A stretch of 64,000 bases of DNA, from the NCBI RefSeq assembly GCF_009730915.1, contig NC_052494.1, positions 186,001-250,000 on the forward strand. The letters run 5' to 3'. This document shows, piece after piece, positions 51,495 to 64,000 of the stretch. The stretch's first letter is position 1; every line of letters starts with the position of its first letter. The DNA comes from Dioscorea cayenensis subsp. rotundata (Eukaryota > Streptophyta > Magnoliopsida > Dioscoreales > Dioscoreaceae). The notes beneath the pieces are model-generated. The model saw only the letters and a list, made by a program, of their open reading frames with translations. It had not been told where the DNA came from and made no database searches. A program made the position numbers and the translations under genes.

Positions 51495-54400
51495 ATGGCT
51501 AGTCCCCGGTTGAGGGCCACGCCGTTGGTGGCGAGATCGCCGGAAGTTGTCAGTGGCGGGGATGAGGCGATCTGGAAGCGGCTTAGAGAAGCTGGGTTTG
51601 ATGAGGAGTCGGTGCGGCGGAGAGATAAGGCTGCGCTCATCGGGTACATCAGGAAGCTTGAGACCGAGGTTTTTTTCGTTTCTTTTGTCTTCTGGTGTTT
51701 CTGTTTCTTGCTTTTTGTTTTGAGGAATTGGGTTTCTTGATTGGTGTTTAGGGTTTTGGGGTGGTGTTGATTTCTTGAAAAATGGGTTTTGGTGGTGGGA
51801 TTTTTTTGGTTGTTATTAGGGTTTCTAAAATTTTAGGGAAAGAAGTAGTGAATGCTGTGACTTTATCTTTAAAAAAAAAAAGTTATCTTTATCTGCGGCA
51901 AATTTAGTTGTAAAAATAATCTTGCGGTTTAGGTTTTTTTTTTTCTTCTTTAAAGTTTTGAGCAGCAGGAGAATGGTTATTGTGGGTCTTAATTTCTGGG
52001 AAATAATTGATAGATTTTGGTTCTTTTATGTAGTTATCTTTATGTGCTGCAAACGTATAAACAAGTCTGAATTTTTAGTTTTTGGCTTTGGTTTGTGTTG
52101 CTGCCGGTGTTGTGGATCGTTTGATCTAGTTATTTTCACTTTTAACAAATTATTTACTGGTTTTTGTGTATTTTTTTAAATCACTTTTGATATACTCATT
52201 ACGTTTAGTTGCTTTGACTGGCAATTACTAGAGTTTCTGTTTTACAGTAAAAAGGATTTCAAATGATGATGAATTGCTCAATAGATGCACTTAGATTATT
52301 GATGGATTAATGGCTATGGCGAATGTTATGAAGTGCAACTTTGAAGATGCAGTGATCCATTGTCCAAGTCCTATTACCCTTGAGCTTTTAGCATGAGTTC
52401 TAATCTCGACATATTGAAGTTGCTAAATTATAGTTTCAAGTGTATTCAAGTGTATAATAACTACCACATTGCATAGGCTGGACATTTTATGATTTTGCCA
52501 TGATACCATATGTGATACTCTCAAAAGAGTGGCCGCTTGGCAAAGAAAAATCAGTGGCTTTTCATGCCCTAGCTTAATGAGTGAGGCTTGTTGTAATGGT
52601 GAATTATTCTATGAATATGTATCTAAAATAGCATGCTCCTTTGGAACATGATTTTAGGGTTTGATTAGGAGGGCAGGAGAAATGATGGGCCATGGAATAC
52701 TGTTAAGGTTGCTTGTTGGTGACATGTGCCTCATGGGTTTTTTAAGCAAGAAATACCCTCATTCAGTAATAAAGCCGTGGACAATTAATTCAAGGGTCTC
52801 ATGTCTTGTGTAGAAGCTTTTTGTTTTGAGGTTCATGGTTTAGATTCCGTATATAACAAAACTAGCTGGTGATTTTCTTCTGAAAACTGAACAGCCACAG
52901 TTTAAAGCAAGTATACAGTAAGCCAGCTCTAAGATTGAGGTAGCCAAAATGGAATGGATCATAACCTTGAATACATGTACATTGATGAAGAAACATTCAC
53001 AAAATAGAAGGGGATAAATTCTCTCAAGGTTTGACTGATTTTTTTTTTCATCTCTGCATTGGAAAAATTTCTTCCCTGACATGAGTGTGTTCTGCAAATA
53101 ACTAAATTTATTTTGTGAACTGCTTATATTAGAAAGTAAAATTGTGCACCATATCCTAAACCCTTGGGCTTCGGGTACCACACTCATCATACTATCTTTG
53201 TTAAGTGGAGTTGGAGCTGCTGCAATTCATACTCTGATTAGTAGTTCAAATTGTCTTCACACCTGTAATGGTTGATGGTATGCTCTGTGAAGGCATTTAA
53301 GACGTTTGTGAGTGGTCATGTTTAAATTGAAGGTTCAGGGTGTACCATGTTCGAATTAAAGGTTCAGGCTGCTTGAACATGCTTAGCACAAAAATGCTCT
53401 CCTGATGCGATGGTTTTATTGATACTTTTTAGGAATTCCAAATATGTCAATTTTGCCTTTTTTTTGGGTTACAGGTTTTGTTTTGTCTTTGTTTAACTTG
53501 TGATGATGTTTGGGGATTTATGGGTCAGCATTAAATATATGGGTCCGTTTGAATCCCTCATCTGTTCCTTGCACTTACACTATTATTGCCAAGAGAGTTC
53601 CACTTATATAGGCCAGCTTATCAAAGTATAACGGTTCAGAGATATCTTGTCCTCTCTTTTATTCAATTATGGGGATGAATGAGAAAAATGCATTATACAT
53701 AGCAAGGAGAAATTAACATAGACCTGTCAAGATTCTTCTTTGTTTCCTTGCTTTGTTATCTGTTTTCACAGATATCATTTAGCTATATTTTAATTTCTAA
53801 ACTATAATCTTTTGATATTTATAATTATTCTTTGTATTTGTGACAAGGTTATGATTGCTCTAACACTTCTTTAAGTTAGTGTTATTCTGATACTGGTTCT
53901 ACTGTCTTCTCATTACTTCATATGAAAGGTAGAATTAATGCACATAAAGGCGAGCAGCAAGCTTATATTGGGCATTATTAGCTTAAAATATTCATTTGAT
54001 TGTGAAACTGCTTTATTAGGATGCTTGAAGTTCATCCCTTGTCTCCTCTCAAGCTATTGATGCTGTTGTTAAGAATCACTTTGATTTTTGAAGTGTTTGA
54101 TAAAAACTTGAGTGTATAAGCTCCTCTTACCTAACTTTAAAGGCTATATAAATTCTCTGATGAACTGGTCATTTATCACTAGTAATGGCAATTATCATGT
54201 AATAAACTCCTCTTACCTAATAAACAATACAATACACTTCATATGAAAGGTAGAATTAATGCACAGAAAGGCGAGCAGCAAGCTTATATTGGGCATTATT
54301 AGCTTAAAATATTCATTTGATTGTGAAACTGCTTTAGTAGGATGCTTGAAGTTCATCCCTTGTCTCTTCTCAAGCTATTGATGCTGTTGTTAAGAATCAC

Positions 54401-57400
54401 TTTGATTTTTGAAGTGTTTGATAAAAACTTGAGCGTATAAGCTCCTCTTACCTAACTTTAAAGGCTATATAAAATCTCTGATGAACTGGTCATTTATCAC
54501 TAGTAATGGCAATTATCATGTAATAAACAATACAATACACTGTTCTGTGTTCTGTGATTAGGCTATCATAATTCTTTTGGCTATGCTTAAGAAAAATTTT
54601 GGTGGCAATTTCCAACTACTTAATGAAGTTGTTGCAGATGCTTGACTCTCCAATGAACTGGTCATTCATCAACAGTAATGGCAATTGTTATTTAATAAAC
54701 AACGCAATAACTGCTCTGTGTTCTGTCCTAATTATCTATCTTTTGTGATTTGGCTATCATAGTACTTTTGGCTATGCTTAAGAAAACTTTTGGTGGTGAT
54801 TTCTAGCTACTTACTTAATGAAGTTGTTGCAGGTATATGACTATCAATACCAAATGGGGATCCTCATCTTGCAGACGAAGGAACTGACAACTAAATATGA
54901 GAATGCTAAAGCATCTGCAGATTCAGCTGAGATCTTATACAAACGTGATCAAGCTGCTCACTTGTCTGCTTTAGCAGAAGCAAAGAAACGTGAGGAAAGC
55001 CTAAACAATGCTTTAAGCATCGAAAAGGAATGTGTAGCTAATGTAAGAAGAATTTGCCTTAAGATTCTAGTCTGAAGCCCATTCATCCCTCATTTTCACT
55101 ATCTTGCTTGTTTTGTATGAGTTTATTGTTACCATTTGCGTGATAGTTGTCAACTCATATTGAAAATTTGCTCATGTTTTAATTATGCATAATCGTGAAT
55201 AGATCCATGTACCTAAGCTTTTGTATTTTTAGTGATTTTAAGATGTGTGTAAATGTTTCTTTAAGACTTAGTCAATGTTTCCTGGCCTTTTATGTGAATT
55301 TTTGCATCTGAATTTATGTTAGTTAGCTATTGTATTTGGTCATATTTTTGGTAGCAGAATTTGCCGTTAACCAAACATTGTGGTGCAAAATAGCATATTT
55401 TCCTCGTATTTGACGGATGTCTCCTATGGGTATTTATTGGGAGTGAGTGTTTGGGAAGATCATATTATAAGCCAGAAAAATAATGCATGGATTATCACAA
55501 ACTGAGATTATCTCTCCTCTCTCTCTCTATATAAGTGACCCTTGTTCCTGTATTCAGCGAAAGTGACACTATTAAAACCCAAGTATCAATTTTCTGAATT
55601 CCTAGCTGTTGTACAGATACCTTATAGAACCAAATCAAATATCTATTGATACTTCTACAATACTCTCAAGGCTACCCTGGAATGAATTAGAATGGACTGG
55701 TTGTTTCATGTGTGTGAGAGCTTTATTGTAGTAGTGTTACTTTTCTAACATATTTTCACTTTTGGCATAGATTGAGAAGGCCTTGCATGATATGCGTGCT
55801 GAGAGCGCAGAAAAGAAAGTTGCATGTGAAAGCAAGCTGGGTGAAGCCCGTACATTGATGGAACATGCACAGAAGAAATTTGATGAGGCAGAGAACAAGA
55901 TCCTTGAAGCAGAGTCTATGCATGCAGAGGCAGCTCGATCTCTTAATACTGCAACAAGAAGCTTACAGGATGTGGAAGCCCGTGAAGATGATCTGAGGCG
56001 TCGACTAATGTCTTTCAAATCGGAGTAAGTTTCTTGGAGAATTCTATAGATAGTATTCTGCTCTTCTCTTGGTTTTTAAAATTCTTGAGCTATAGTGTGG
56101 ACTATTGGCTTTTGGTGGGATGTTTTCCTCGGGATTTCCTGTCCTTTGTCCTCATCAACTATTATGTTTTTCACCATTTTGCTGTTGTTCTTTTCAGTTG
56201 AATGATAATCTATGTTAAGATTCCTCCATGGGTATGAGTCTGCATGTCCTCTCTTTTTTTTAGTTTCTTTAAACTCATTTGAAGGGCTGGCATTTATTCA
56301 AAATTTAAATGAAATATCATCTCAAGGGTTTCTAACTTTGTGATTGTGTAATGATTGTTTCTGCTGATTTTCTTATCTTTTCTTTTGCTTTTTTTTGCTG
56401 ATGCTGAAAACAATATGGTGTAGATATGTTGCGAAAGAAAAGGAAATCAACCTTCAGAGGCAGTCCCTTTTTGACGGTCAGAAAGTGCTGCATGAAGAAC
56501 AAGAGAAATTAAGGGAGAGACAGAGTTTATTAAATCAGAGAGAAAGATACATAGATGAGAAGACAAAGGCATTAAAGAACTTTGAAAAAGAATTAGAGGA
56601 AAATAAAGCTAATATTGAAGAAGAGCATAGAGCACTACAAGTGGAAAAAACTAATCTAGATCTAGATAAGGCTGCTCTTTCATCTAGGGAGGAGGTATGT
56701 GCTTAAAGATGAATGTTTTACTATTAGCTCTTTCCTTTCTGTCAATGCTGTTTAATCAATCTCTTCAAACTTTGTGATTCTTTCAGGCTGTAGTTCAGAG
56801 AGAATCTCTTCTTGATAAAAGAGAGCGTGAAGTTCTTATTCTTCAAGAAAAAGTTGCAAATAAAGAATATGTGAGATTACTGCTCTTCTCAAGTCCTTTA
56901 TCTGCATTCATGTATTGTCTCCTCATCTATTCTTATTTTCATTTTTAAATCTTTATTTGTTTAATTGCAGGATGATATCCAAAGACTTGCTGATGAAAAC
57001 CAAACTACTCTTGAAAGGAAAAGATTTGAATTTGAAGCTGAACTGGAGAAAAGACGCATATCATTTGAGGATGAAATGGAGATCAAAAGGTCATCTTTTA
57101 AATTGAGGGAGTGTGAGCTTAATCAGAGGGAAAACATGATCCAAGAGAGAGAGAACTCATTAGAGCATAGTCTAAAGGAGTTTTCTGAGAAGCAGGAAGA
57201 CTTGATAAAAAAGTTGAAATTCTTCGAGGAGAAAGAACAAGTTCTCCAGTCTGCTCAGAAAGCAAAAGAAGTGGAGATTCTTAAAATGCAGGAAGAGAGA
57301 GTAGAAATCCAGAAAATGAGGGAGGATTTGGAGAAAATGAAGGTTGCCCTTGAAGATAAAAAGGAAGAAATTTCTCTTGCACAAAAGCAGCTGGAGCTCA

Positions 57401-59554
57401 CGGAGAGCGAGAGAAGTGAATTGGCTGTTTTGGAAACAAAACTTAAAGAAGAGATTGACAGTCTCAGGGCACAAAAAATGGAACTTGCAGATGAAGCAGA
57501 GAAACTAAGAGCAGAGAAGGAGAAGTTTGAGATTGAGTGGGAGTTGGTTGATGAAAAAAGAGAGGAATTACGAAAAGAAATGGAAAGGATTGCTGAAGAG
57601 CGAAAGGCAGTAAGCAGTTACCTAAAGAATGAACATGAAAGCATAAAATTAGAGAAGGAGAATTTGCAAATTCAGTTGAAGGTTGAGGTTGAGGCCTTAT
57701 CCCATGAACGACAGGAGTTTATAAGTAAGATGGAGCGGGAGCACTCAGAGTGGTTCAGCAGAATTCAGCAAGAAAGGGATGATTTTGTGAAGGACATCAA
57801 TCTTCAGAGGAAAGAGTTAGAGAATTGCATTGATAAGAGACGGGAAGAAATAGAAAGATATCTAAAGGAAAAGGAGGAAGCCTTCGAACAAGAAAAGGCA
57901 AGGGAACTTCAGCATATAAATTCTCAGAAGGAAATGATTGGCAAAGAGTTGGAACATGTTGCCATGGAACTTAAAAGGCTTGAAAATGAGAGGGTGGAGA
58001 TCAGTTCAGATCGTGAGCAGAGGGAGAGAGAATGGTCTGAGATAAAAAAGTCAATTGAAGAGCTTAATTCCCAGCGTGAGAAGCTCCAGAAGCAGAGGGA
58101 ATTATTACACGCTGATCGGAATGAAATAAATCAGCAGATCCAACAACTCAAAAGATTGGAAGAACTGAATATTGAATCTGAAAATAGGGCTTTGTCTGAG
58201 ATAAAATCTGTTGATGTAAATTCCAGTGGATTGAAGGCTCTCAGAAAATGTTCATCCGCAAACACTCTTGCTAAAAAACTTGATCTGAATGAAACAATGC
58301 CAAATCCTGAAGCTAGTTGCAGACATATGCAGCAACCTGAGAAGACTTCTGGTAGTGGTTCACCTCCTGTGTCATCCCCTTTATCCTGGTTAAGGAAATG
58401 TACTGATGTGATATTCAAGCGCTCCCCTGAAAAAGTTGTTCCTGATGATAAACATAATGTTGAAAGCCGATTCTCAGCTACATTTGGGGAAGTCTCAATT
58501 GGAAAAGAAATTAAATCCCTGAACTCAAATTTTCTTGACAAGAACTCCAGAGGTAATGGTAAGCATGCCAAAGATGCAGATAATGCTAATGGAGCAAAGC
58601 CTTGGCTTCTGGGAAGGAAAAGGCCAAGCAATAGTTTATCTCATGAGCATGCGGACATGCTGGAACAACCAACTTCGAAACTACGGAAGAAAATGAGGCA
58701 AACAGAAACTGATGATATCGAAGAAACCACAAATAATGGGTATTGTTTGTGCTCTTATTTTTATTTATTTATTTATTTATTTTTGGGGTTATTGAACCAA
58801 AATTAGACTCTTCTTGTTGAATGATAGCGTTTCTGCTTGTGTTTTTGCTAGTATCCCTTCAGCACAAGTTCCATCAACCACTGAAGACGGCAACCCAGGA
58901 TCGCAAGTCCAGAATTCAGACTATACAGAAGCTCCCAATGGCTGTGTAAATGATAAAAATGAACTCCCTAAAGTTTCAAATCCACAACCACATCTGAATG
59001 GTGATTTCTCTTCTGGTTCACACCCTAATGGAGTCATGAAAGATAAGGTAATGAATGAAGGTCTGCTTGCAAATTGTTGGAAATTTTTCTAATGCATGTA
59101 TGTGTCTTGCTTTGTTTTGAAGTTGAGAAGATCTTTGTGTCATGTGTCAGTTTTTTTGTCATGATTGTGCTTCGAATAAAACAAAATTAGCTTAACTGGT
59201 TTCAAATGGTGTTGTCTACAAACATGAAGAGACTCACTATAAAAATATCTACGCATTCGCTGGCATGTTCATAAGTTGTGCACTAGTGTAGAGTCACAGA
59301 CAATGGCATTGAAGTTCTCAAACCTTGGGAGAAATATTTCATATGAATTTCAAGCCATACATGTATTACTCCTTTTAATGATCTATTTTATCTGTTTTCA
59401 GCCTGAAACTGAGCCTATTGTGTATGATGTTGATGAGTCTGAAGAGCAAGGGGGAGGATCTGACGAAGATAGTGATGATGAAGGTGATGAAGGTGATGAA
59501 GGTGAAGAGGGGAAGTCGATACAATCAAAGCTGTGGAAGTTTCTCACTACATGA
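51495..59554 (+). CDS. CRWN4: CRWN4/NMCP2-type nuclear lamina-like coiled-coil protein
   Basis: Eight exons with GT-AG borders and a continuous frame: 51495-51668, 54833-55042, 55771-56024, 56424-56694, 56787-56870, 56971-58739, 58852-59047, 59402-59554. The product is about 1036 residues, as expected for CROWDED NUCLEI/NMCP proteins. These are plant-specific lamina components that shape the nucleus and organise chromatin at its periphery. Evidence: the conserved head block DEAIWKRLREAGFDEESV then RRDKAALIGYI; a very long heptad-rich coiled coil (about residues 60-770, Glu/Lys/Gln rich); a basic NLS-like stretch (GRKRPSNS, KLRKKMRQ); an acidic Asp/Glu run; and the family's C-terminal end KLWKFLTT. 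The EKECVANIEKALHDMRAESAEKK region favours the CRWN4/NMCP2 branch over CRWN1. Intron 1 is 3.2 kb. No lesions seen. Confidence 0.92.
53915..54540 (+). repeat. tandem duplication inside CRWN intron 1
   Basis: Copy 1 53915-54235 and copy 2 54236-54540 are nearly identical (period 321 bp). Copy 1 has an extra CTCCTCTTACCTAATAAA near its end. A third, older partial copy lies near 54640-54720 (AACTGGTCATT, AGTAATGGCAATT, TAATAAACAA). It ends about 290 bp before exon 2. Confidence 0.93.
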
Positions 59555-61168
59555 TCTAGACAGGCTACTGATGTATAGTTTATAGGTTGGAATCAACCAC
59601 ATTCTGAATTATAAATCACACAGCGACCGTTACCATTTGCGCTAACTGATTATCTATTTGTTGCCATGCAGGTCTTCAAAGAATGCATATAAAAACATTC
59701 GACGGACAGGTCATTTAGCAGCTACTGACTTTATTTTACCTTTTTCTTTCTTTTTATCGTCTTTGTCACTTCAGTTTCAAACGTGTATATGTGGCAAACG
59801 GTGATTGGTGTGCAGAGTCTAGTATGTTTCTGTATATCCTGGAGTGAATGGTTTGAATGGTGGATTTATTTGAGGGGTGTGTGTGCGAGATAAGTGACAA
59901 ATGTGTAGTAGTAGTGTTCTTGTTCTTCGTCTTTTTGACTGCTACTAACCTCAGTCATTCTGGGTTCTGTCTGGAGATTGCCCCTTGTTTAATGTTAGGC
60001 TCAGTCTGAGCTCAGAGTTGTTGATAATAGCTGTGCCCATATTCTCATTGTTTGTTGAACAATCTCAAGATTGATTAATGGTTGTAGTTTGTGGAATGGA
60101 AAGACTGCAAATAGAATTTAGTGATTTGCTATTTTCTTTAGGAAGACATTTGTAATTGCAAGGAGGTAGTAATGCCCTTAAGTGTATTTATCTTATTGCG
60201 GGTAGGCCTTTGAGTAAATTACATTGTTATTTTCCTTCATTTGGGGCCGTTTGGAATTTTGTTGGAAAAGTAATTGCAAGAAAAGATTTTGCATGTAATT
60301 ATTTTCTCTGCAAAATAATATTATAATTTTTTATACATTTAATAAAAGTTGTAATTGAGTTGCATGCAAATTTAATTCTCCCTTTAATATGAATGTATTT
60401 TTTATATAAAGCTAAGTGTATTATTATTTTTACCCTTAGTTATTGTACCTTAGTTATTGTACGTATTAAAATTGGGTTTTTAATAAATTCTAATGATATT
60501 ACTTACTCGGACCATTTGAGCCCTTAGTATTGCAATATAATAAAAAAATTGGTACTTAGCATCAATCAAATTTGTTGATATGATGTATTTGTTTGGTTTG
60601 GAAACTTAAAACCTATTTTTTGAAAAATATTAAATAAAGTTGGTTTTAATGAGAATCCTGTTGTATTTTCAAATAATATGTGAAATAGTATATAGTTGGG
60701 AACATGGCATATAGTTTAGTAGTTCTCGTGTGTTGTGTAATTGAAGAGTTTTAAGTGCTTAGGGTCTTTGAGTTTGAGTCTTTCAACTCATAATATATCA
60801 GATCCACTTATTTTTTTCTTTGATTAATAACTCTTATAGTTTTTTATAATAATAATAATAATTATAATAATAATAAATGGTTCAAGTAAAATATACGATT
60901 TTTTATTTAATAATTAAAAAAGTTTTGGATTCCTTATTTAATGAATTTCTTGTTTTTTTTTAAAAACAACAAGATGTTTTTTTTATATATATAATTTTTT
61001 GTGTCTATTTTTACAAGTAGTACAAAAAAGTTTATTGGTTTGTTTGAATAACTGGTTTCGAAGTATTTCCTCATATCTATTTAAAAGTGTCACTTACAAA
61101 ATCAGTCTATCAATAATAATAATAATAAATAAATAAATAAGTTTTTTTTAAACTTATCTCCACAAAAT

Positions 61169-61206
<38 letters not shown>

Positions 61207-61376
61207 TTGCAATAAAGACCTCTAAAAGTCTGTTATTTATTGTCAGTATAAGAAAAACTAATAAAAATAAAAAGAGTTCCTCTCGAAACAGAGAAAAAAA
61301 GTCTCAATTTTGTAGAGATTGAATCGAATTCCTACAAAACTATGCGATTCGCTTCCTCTCATCGTCGGAGCTGAAG
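59555..61376. other. CRWN 3' UTR and intergenic spacer
   Basis: The first about 550 bp are probably 3' UTR; an AG acceptor-like site near 59672 suggests a possible UTR intron. The rest is AT-rich with AAT runs near 60845-60880 and 61110-61135 and a TA run at about 61172-61200. The last about 100 bp form the leader of the next gene. Confidence 0.5.
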
Positions 61377-64000
61377 ATGAACCCCGCTGCTCAGAAGAAA
61401 ACCCGCGACCGCGACTCCTCGCCGTTGTCCATTCTCCTCTTCAGTTTGATCGGCGCCACCGCCACCACCGTCGCGGTAATCCATCGATTATCGATTTCTT
61501 TTTCTTTTTCTTTTGTTTTGGTTTGAAGAGATCACCGTTTGAGGGTTATTTTGATGATATTATAGAGTTTGAAATAAAGATTAGTTGATGTTTTGAATGC
61601 TTCTTTGTTTTTGTGATTTTTTTATTTTTTTAATTTTTATGGTCGTGTTGTTGTTTGTTTGCTTGAATTTTGGAAAAAGTTCGAGCCTTTGAGGCTGAAA
61701 CTTGCAAATTGTAGGTCAGACTGATTCGTTCTGTAGAGCAACTCGGGTGATTGTTGAGGATGGATGTCTACAATTTTTTTCTAGGGCATATGTTTTGAGG
61801 AAGATCAATTATGCTAATAACAGTAATAGTTACATATATTGATGGCATGCAAAGTCGGTTACATATATTGATTCGTTATGATTTTCTCTATATGCGTGCT
61901 TCTGTAGAAGTTTGAGAAACTTAGATCACTGAGTATGATGTGTGATATTTAGAAAGTATGAGGATGCCTAAAAATAACCGACATCCATGGCATCAGTGCG
62001 TATAGCTTAATATGGTTTAGAAATTTAGGTGGTCAGGTTAGGTGCAATGCAATTTTATTTTCTGGACATTTCTGTGCAGAGCTTAATTCAATGTTCAATG
62101 TTTACTTTTTTGCTTCATAAAGCTTCTTTCTTACTTCTAGTGCAATCTTGTAGGTTTTTCGGTTGCGCAGGGCTATTAATCACTTCTACAATCAGGTAAA
62201 TTTTTTAGTTTGTACCTTCATATAATGATTTTTTGTTAACATGGAACTGCATGCACTTGAAAGAATCTACTTTTATTGAAATTTTTTTATATGAGATGTC
62301 TTTTTTTCTGGACATGTTTTTTAGAGTGACATGCAATTTGTTAGCATGAAATTTAGAAGATATGCATTTCTATTCGCGAAATTTATTACTTATGATAAAA
62401 TCCAAAAGTTAGAAGCATCCTAAAAGCTACTTTGAAAAATATAAGAAAAGCATGATTGTACGATTGACTGTCAGTTTCTTCTGCGAGCGATTGATTGATT
62501 GAAGTAAGTTTATATTTTTTATATTTATTTCATGTATACACACCTGAAATGTATTGCTAAGTTTACTTGCAAACCACTTCCATTCCTCATGATTTAAACA
62601 ATTTTTCTTACCTCATATAAGCACACATATATAATTTTCTTCTGATAATGTGTCTGGTGCTTAATTATCAAATTTTCTTCATTGCGTCCAGGTAAGGTCA
62701 AACTCATCTTCATCATGGAATACAACAGGCAGTTCAACCCGTGGAAGCTTCAGGGAGGAATCTTGGAATAGATTTAATCGGCGGATGCAAGATGAATATG
62801 AGGAGGAAATGGAGAGAGTGGTTAGTTCTATTTTTTTTGCTGTTCTAGCTTTTGTTCTAGTTCATTTTGCTCACTGAAAATCAGGAGCCTTGAATCTGTG
62901 AATGGTATATTTTTAATGGCAATATATTTGTTTTCTTAGCCATACTGATGGCTATTCCAAACCAAAAGCCATTCTTATTAGCACCTTAAACTTAGAAAAG
63001 TAATTTGGTAGCTCCAAATAGTCCTGGGAACTTATTGTAATCCAGGTGAAACATCTTCTTTATACCTTACTAGATTTAGGATGATGGTTTTGGCTTTTTC
63101 TTTCATTCCTCTGTTCTGAATTTCGTTAGTTTAAGCTGTAAAGAGTTAGTTGTTTGCGATTGATTTGTCATCTATTGTCCTCTAACCAACATTTTTAAAA
63201 GACAACATTATTTTGGTGTTGTTGTCGGGGAATTACATAAGCTGGTTTCATTTGGTTGTCTTCACAAGGATAATAATTGGTTTCCATGTTGTTTCCAAGG
63301 ATATAAAGATATTCCTTTTTCTGTTCACTATGAAGCCTGATTGGAGTTACTCTGCTTCTTTTATAACCAAATAATTCCTTATTGGAACTTTAACTCTAAG
63401 AATCTAACCTGCATAGGCGATTTAATTTATTGTTAATGGCATGAACTGAGAGGGGAGTCATTGACTTCATATGTTCATACTTCCTTTGCTATTTATTGAA
63501 AAGCTTTTACTTTTTCACTTATTTATGTGATAATTTCATTAGATTTAGGAGCAAATTCATACTTCGACTTTGTTGATATGCAAATTAGGTCATATGGAAT
63601 TTTCTTTTTTTAGTCTGTTAATACTTTGTAGTCTCATTGTTCAATTTTTACTGCCTTTTATTTGTTTTTGAAGCCTTAAGAAAACTGTTATTGCTACATA
63701 TGACGAATTGACCTGTGTTTGACATAAATGTCTCTGCAACTCTATGCCCTATAGTTTTCATTGGCATAATGATGTCTCTCTATGTAGGAGCGAATAAGGC
63801 GTATGCAAAGTGTTTTCAATAGAGCGAGGAGCAAGCAGAACAAGGAATATGAGAGTTGGAGAGAAAGTGGCCCTGGTCCATATCAACATTTTCAAAGGGA
63901 TGACTGGTACTGGAAGTCAGATCCATCTTACAAAAATCACGGAACCAATTACAGATCCACCATGAAAGACACTGGAAACTATGCAATGTCACATCACTAT
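61377..64000 (+). CDS. uncharacterised membrane-anchored protein, 5' exons only
   Basis: Four exons with GT-AG borders in one continuous frame: 61377-61475, 62154-62195, 62692-62820 and 63788 to beyond the window. The protein starts MNPAAQKKTRDRDSSP, followed by a hydrophobic segment (LSILLFSLIGATATTVAV, about residues 17-34) that should anchor it in a membrane. A Ser-rich linker, then an Arg/Glu-rich helical region (RFNRRMQDEYEEEMERVERI) and an aromatic block (GPYQHFQRDDWYWKSD) follow. The order resembles the N-terminus of a plant-specific group annotated as DnaJ-domain proteins, but no J domain is visible before the window ends, so function is open. The start is the first Met in frame after a stop-containing leader. 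160 codons are visible. Confidence 0.8.

Noticed and set aside
57172-58631. Minus-strand frames opposite CRWN exon 6
   Set aside because: They arise from the biased codon use of the Glu/Lys-rich coiled coil on the plus strand.
1-64000. A novel multi-gene system, biosynthetic cluster or RNA array
   Set aside because: I looked for co-oriented unknown genes, regular repeat arrays and conserved RNA structures and found only PR-1 paralogues, a receptor kinase, transposons and two ordinary genes.

Overview
This is flowering-plant nuclear DNA: intron-containing genes with GT-AG splice sites, Ty1/copia and Ty3/gypsy LTR elements, an L1-type LINE, several MITEs, long TA/GA microsatellites and AT-rich spacers. 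PR-1, lectin-receptor-kinase and CRWN protein features fit an angiosperm, and the repeat flavour suggests a monocot (yam- or palm-like), but this is an impression only. A 1000-N run at 38340-39339 is a conventional assembly gap.

Layout. 1-1673: 3' end of a copia element inserted into a PR-1 gene. 1674-15545: a tandem PR-1 cluster on the minus strand with one broken copy (1674-2086), one diverged full-length copy (11466-11960) and one intact copy (13043-13543). Between them lie MITEs, a probable solo LTR, a large inverted repeat and duplicated spacer blocks. 15548-29675: nested transposons. These are a decayed gypsy element whose gag is split by a hAT-like insertion, then a long-TIR element that is itself split by a nearly complete 6.8-kb LINE. 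30198-32245: an intronless L-type lectin receptor kinase broken only by a 23-bp tandem duplication. 32246-39968: spacer with a hAT MITE, CACTA-like copies and the gap. 39969-45211: a fourth PR-1 copy, split by a complete but dead copia element. 45497-47885: a second fragment of the same LINE family. 47886-51400: AT-rich spacer related in inverted orientation to 4950-6400.

The right end is ordinary genic DNA. An apparently intact eight-exon CRWN4/NMCP2-like nuclear-lamina gene lies at 51495-59554, and the first four exons of an uncharacterised short membrane-anchored protein (possibly of a plant DnaJ-domain family) lie at 61377-64000.

The defence-type genes (PR-1, LecRK) lie in a transposon-rich block where most copies are broken, while the housekeeping-type genes at the right are intact. 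I see no undescribed multi-gene system. The best observations are evolutionary: transposon insertions dated relative to one another by their target-site duplications, in two cases with an ancestral empty site or reading frame that confirms the boundary, and lesions that separate dead from live defence genes.
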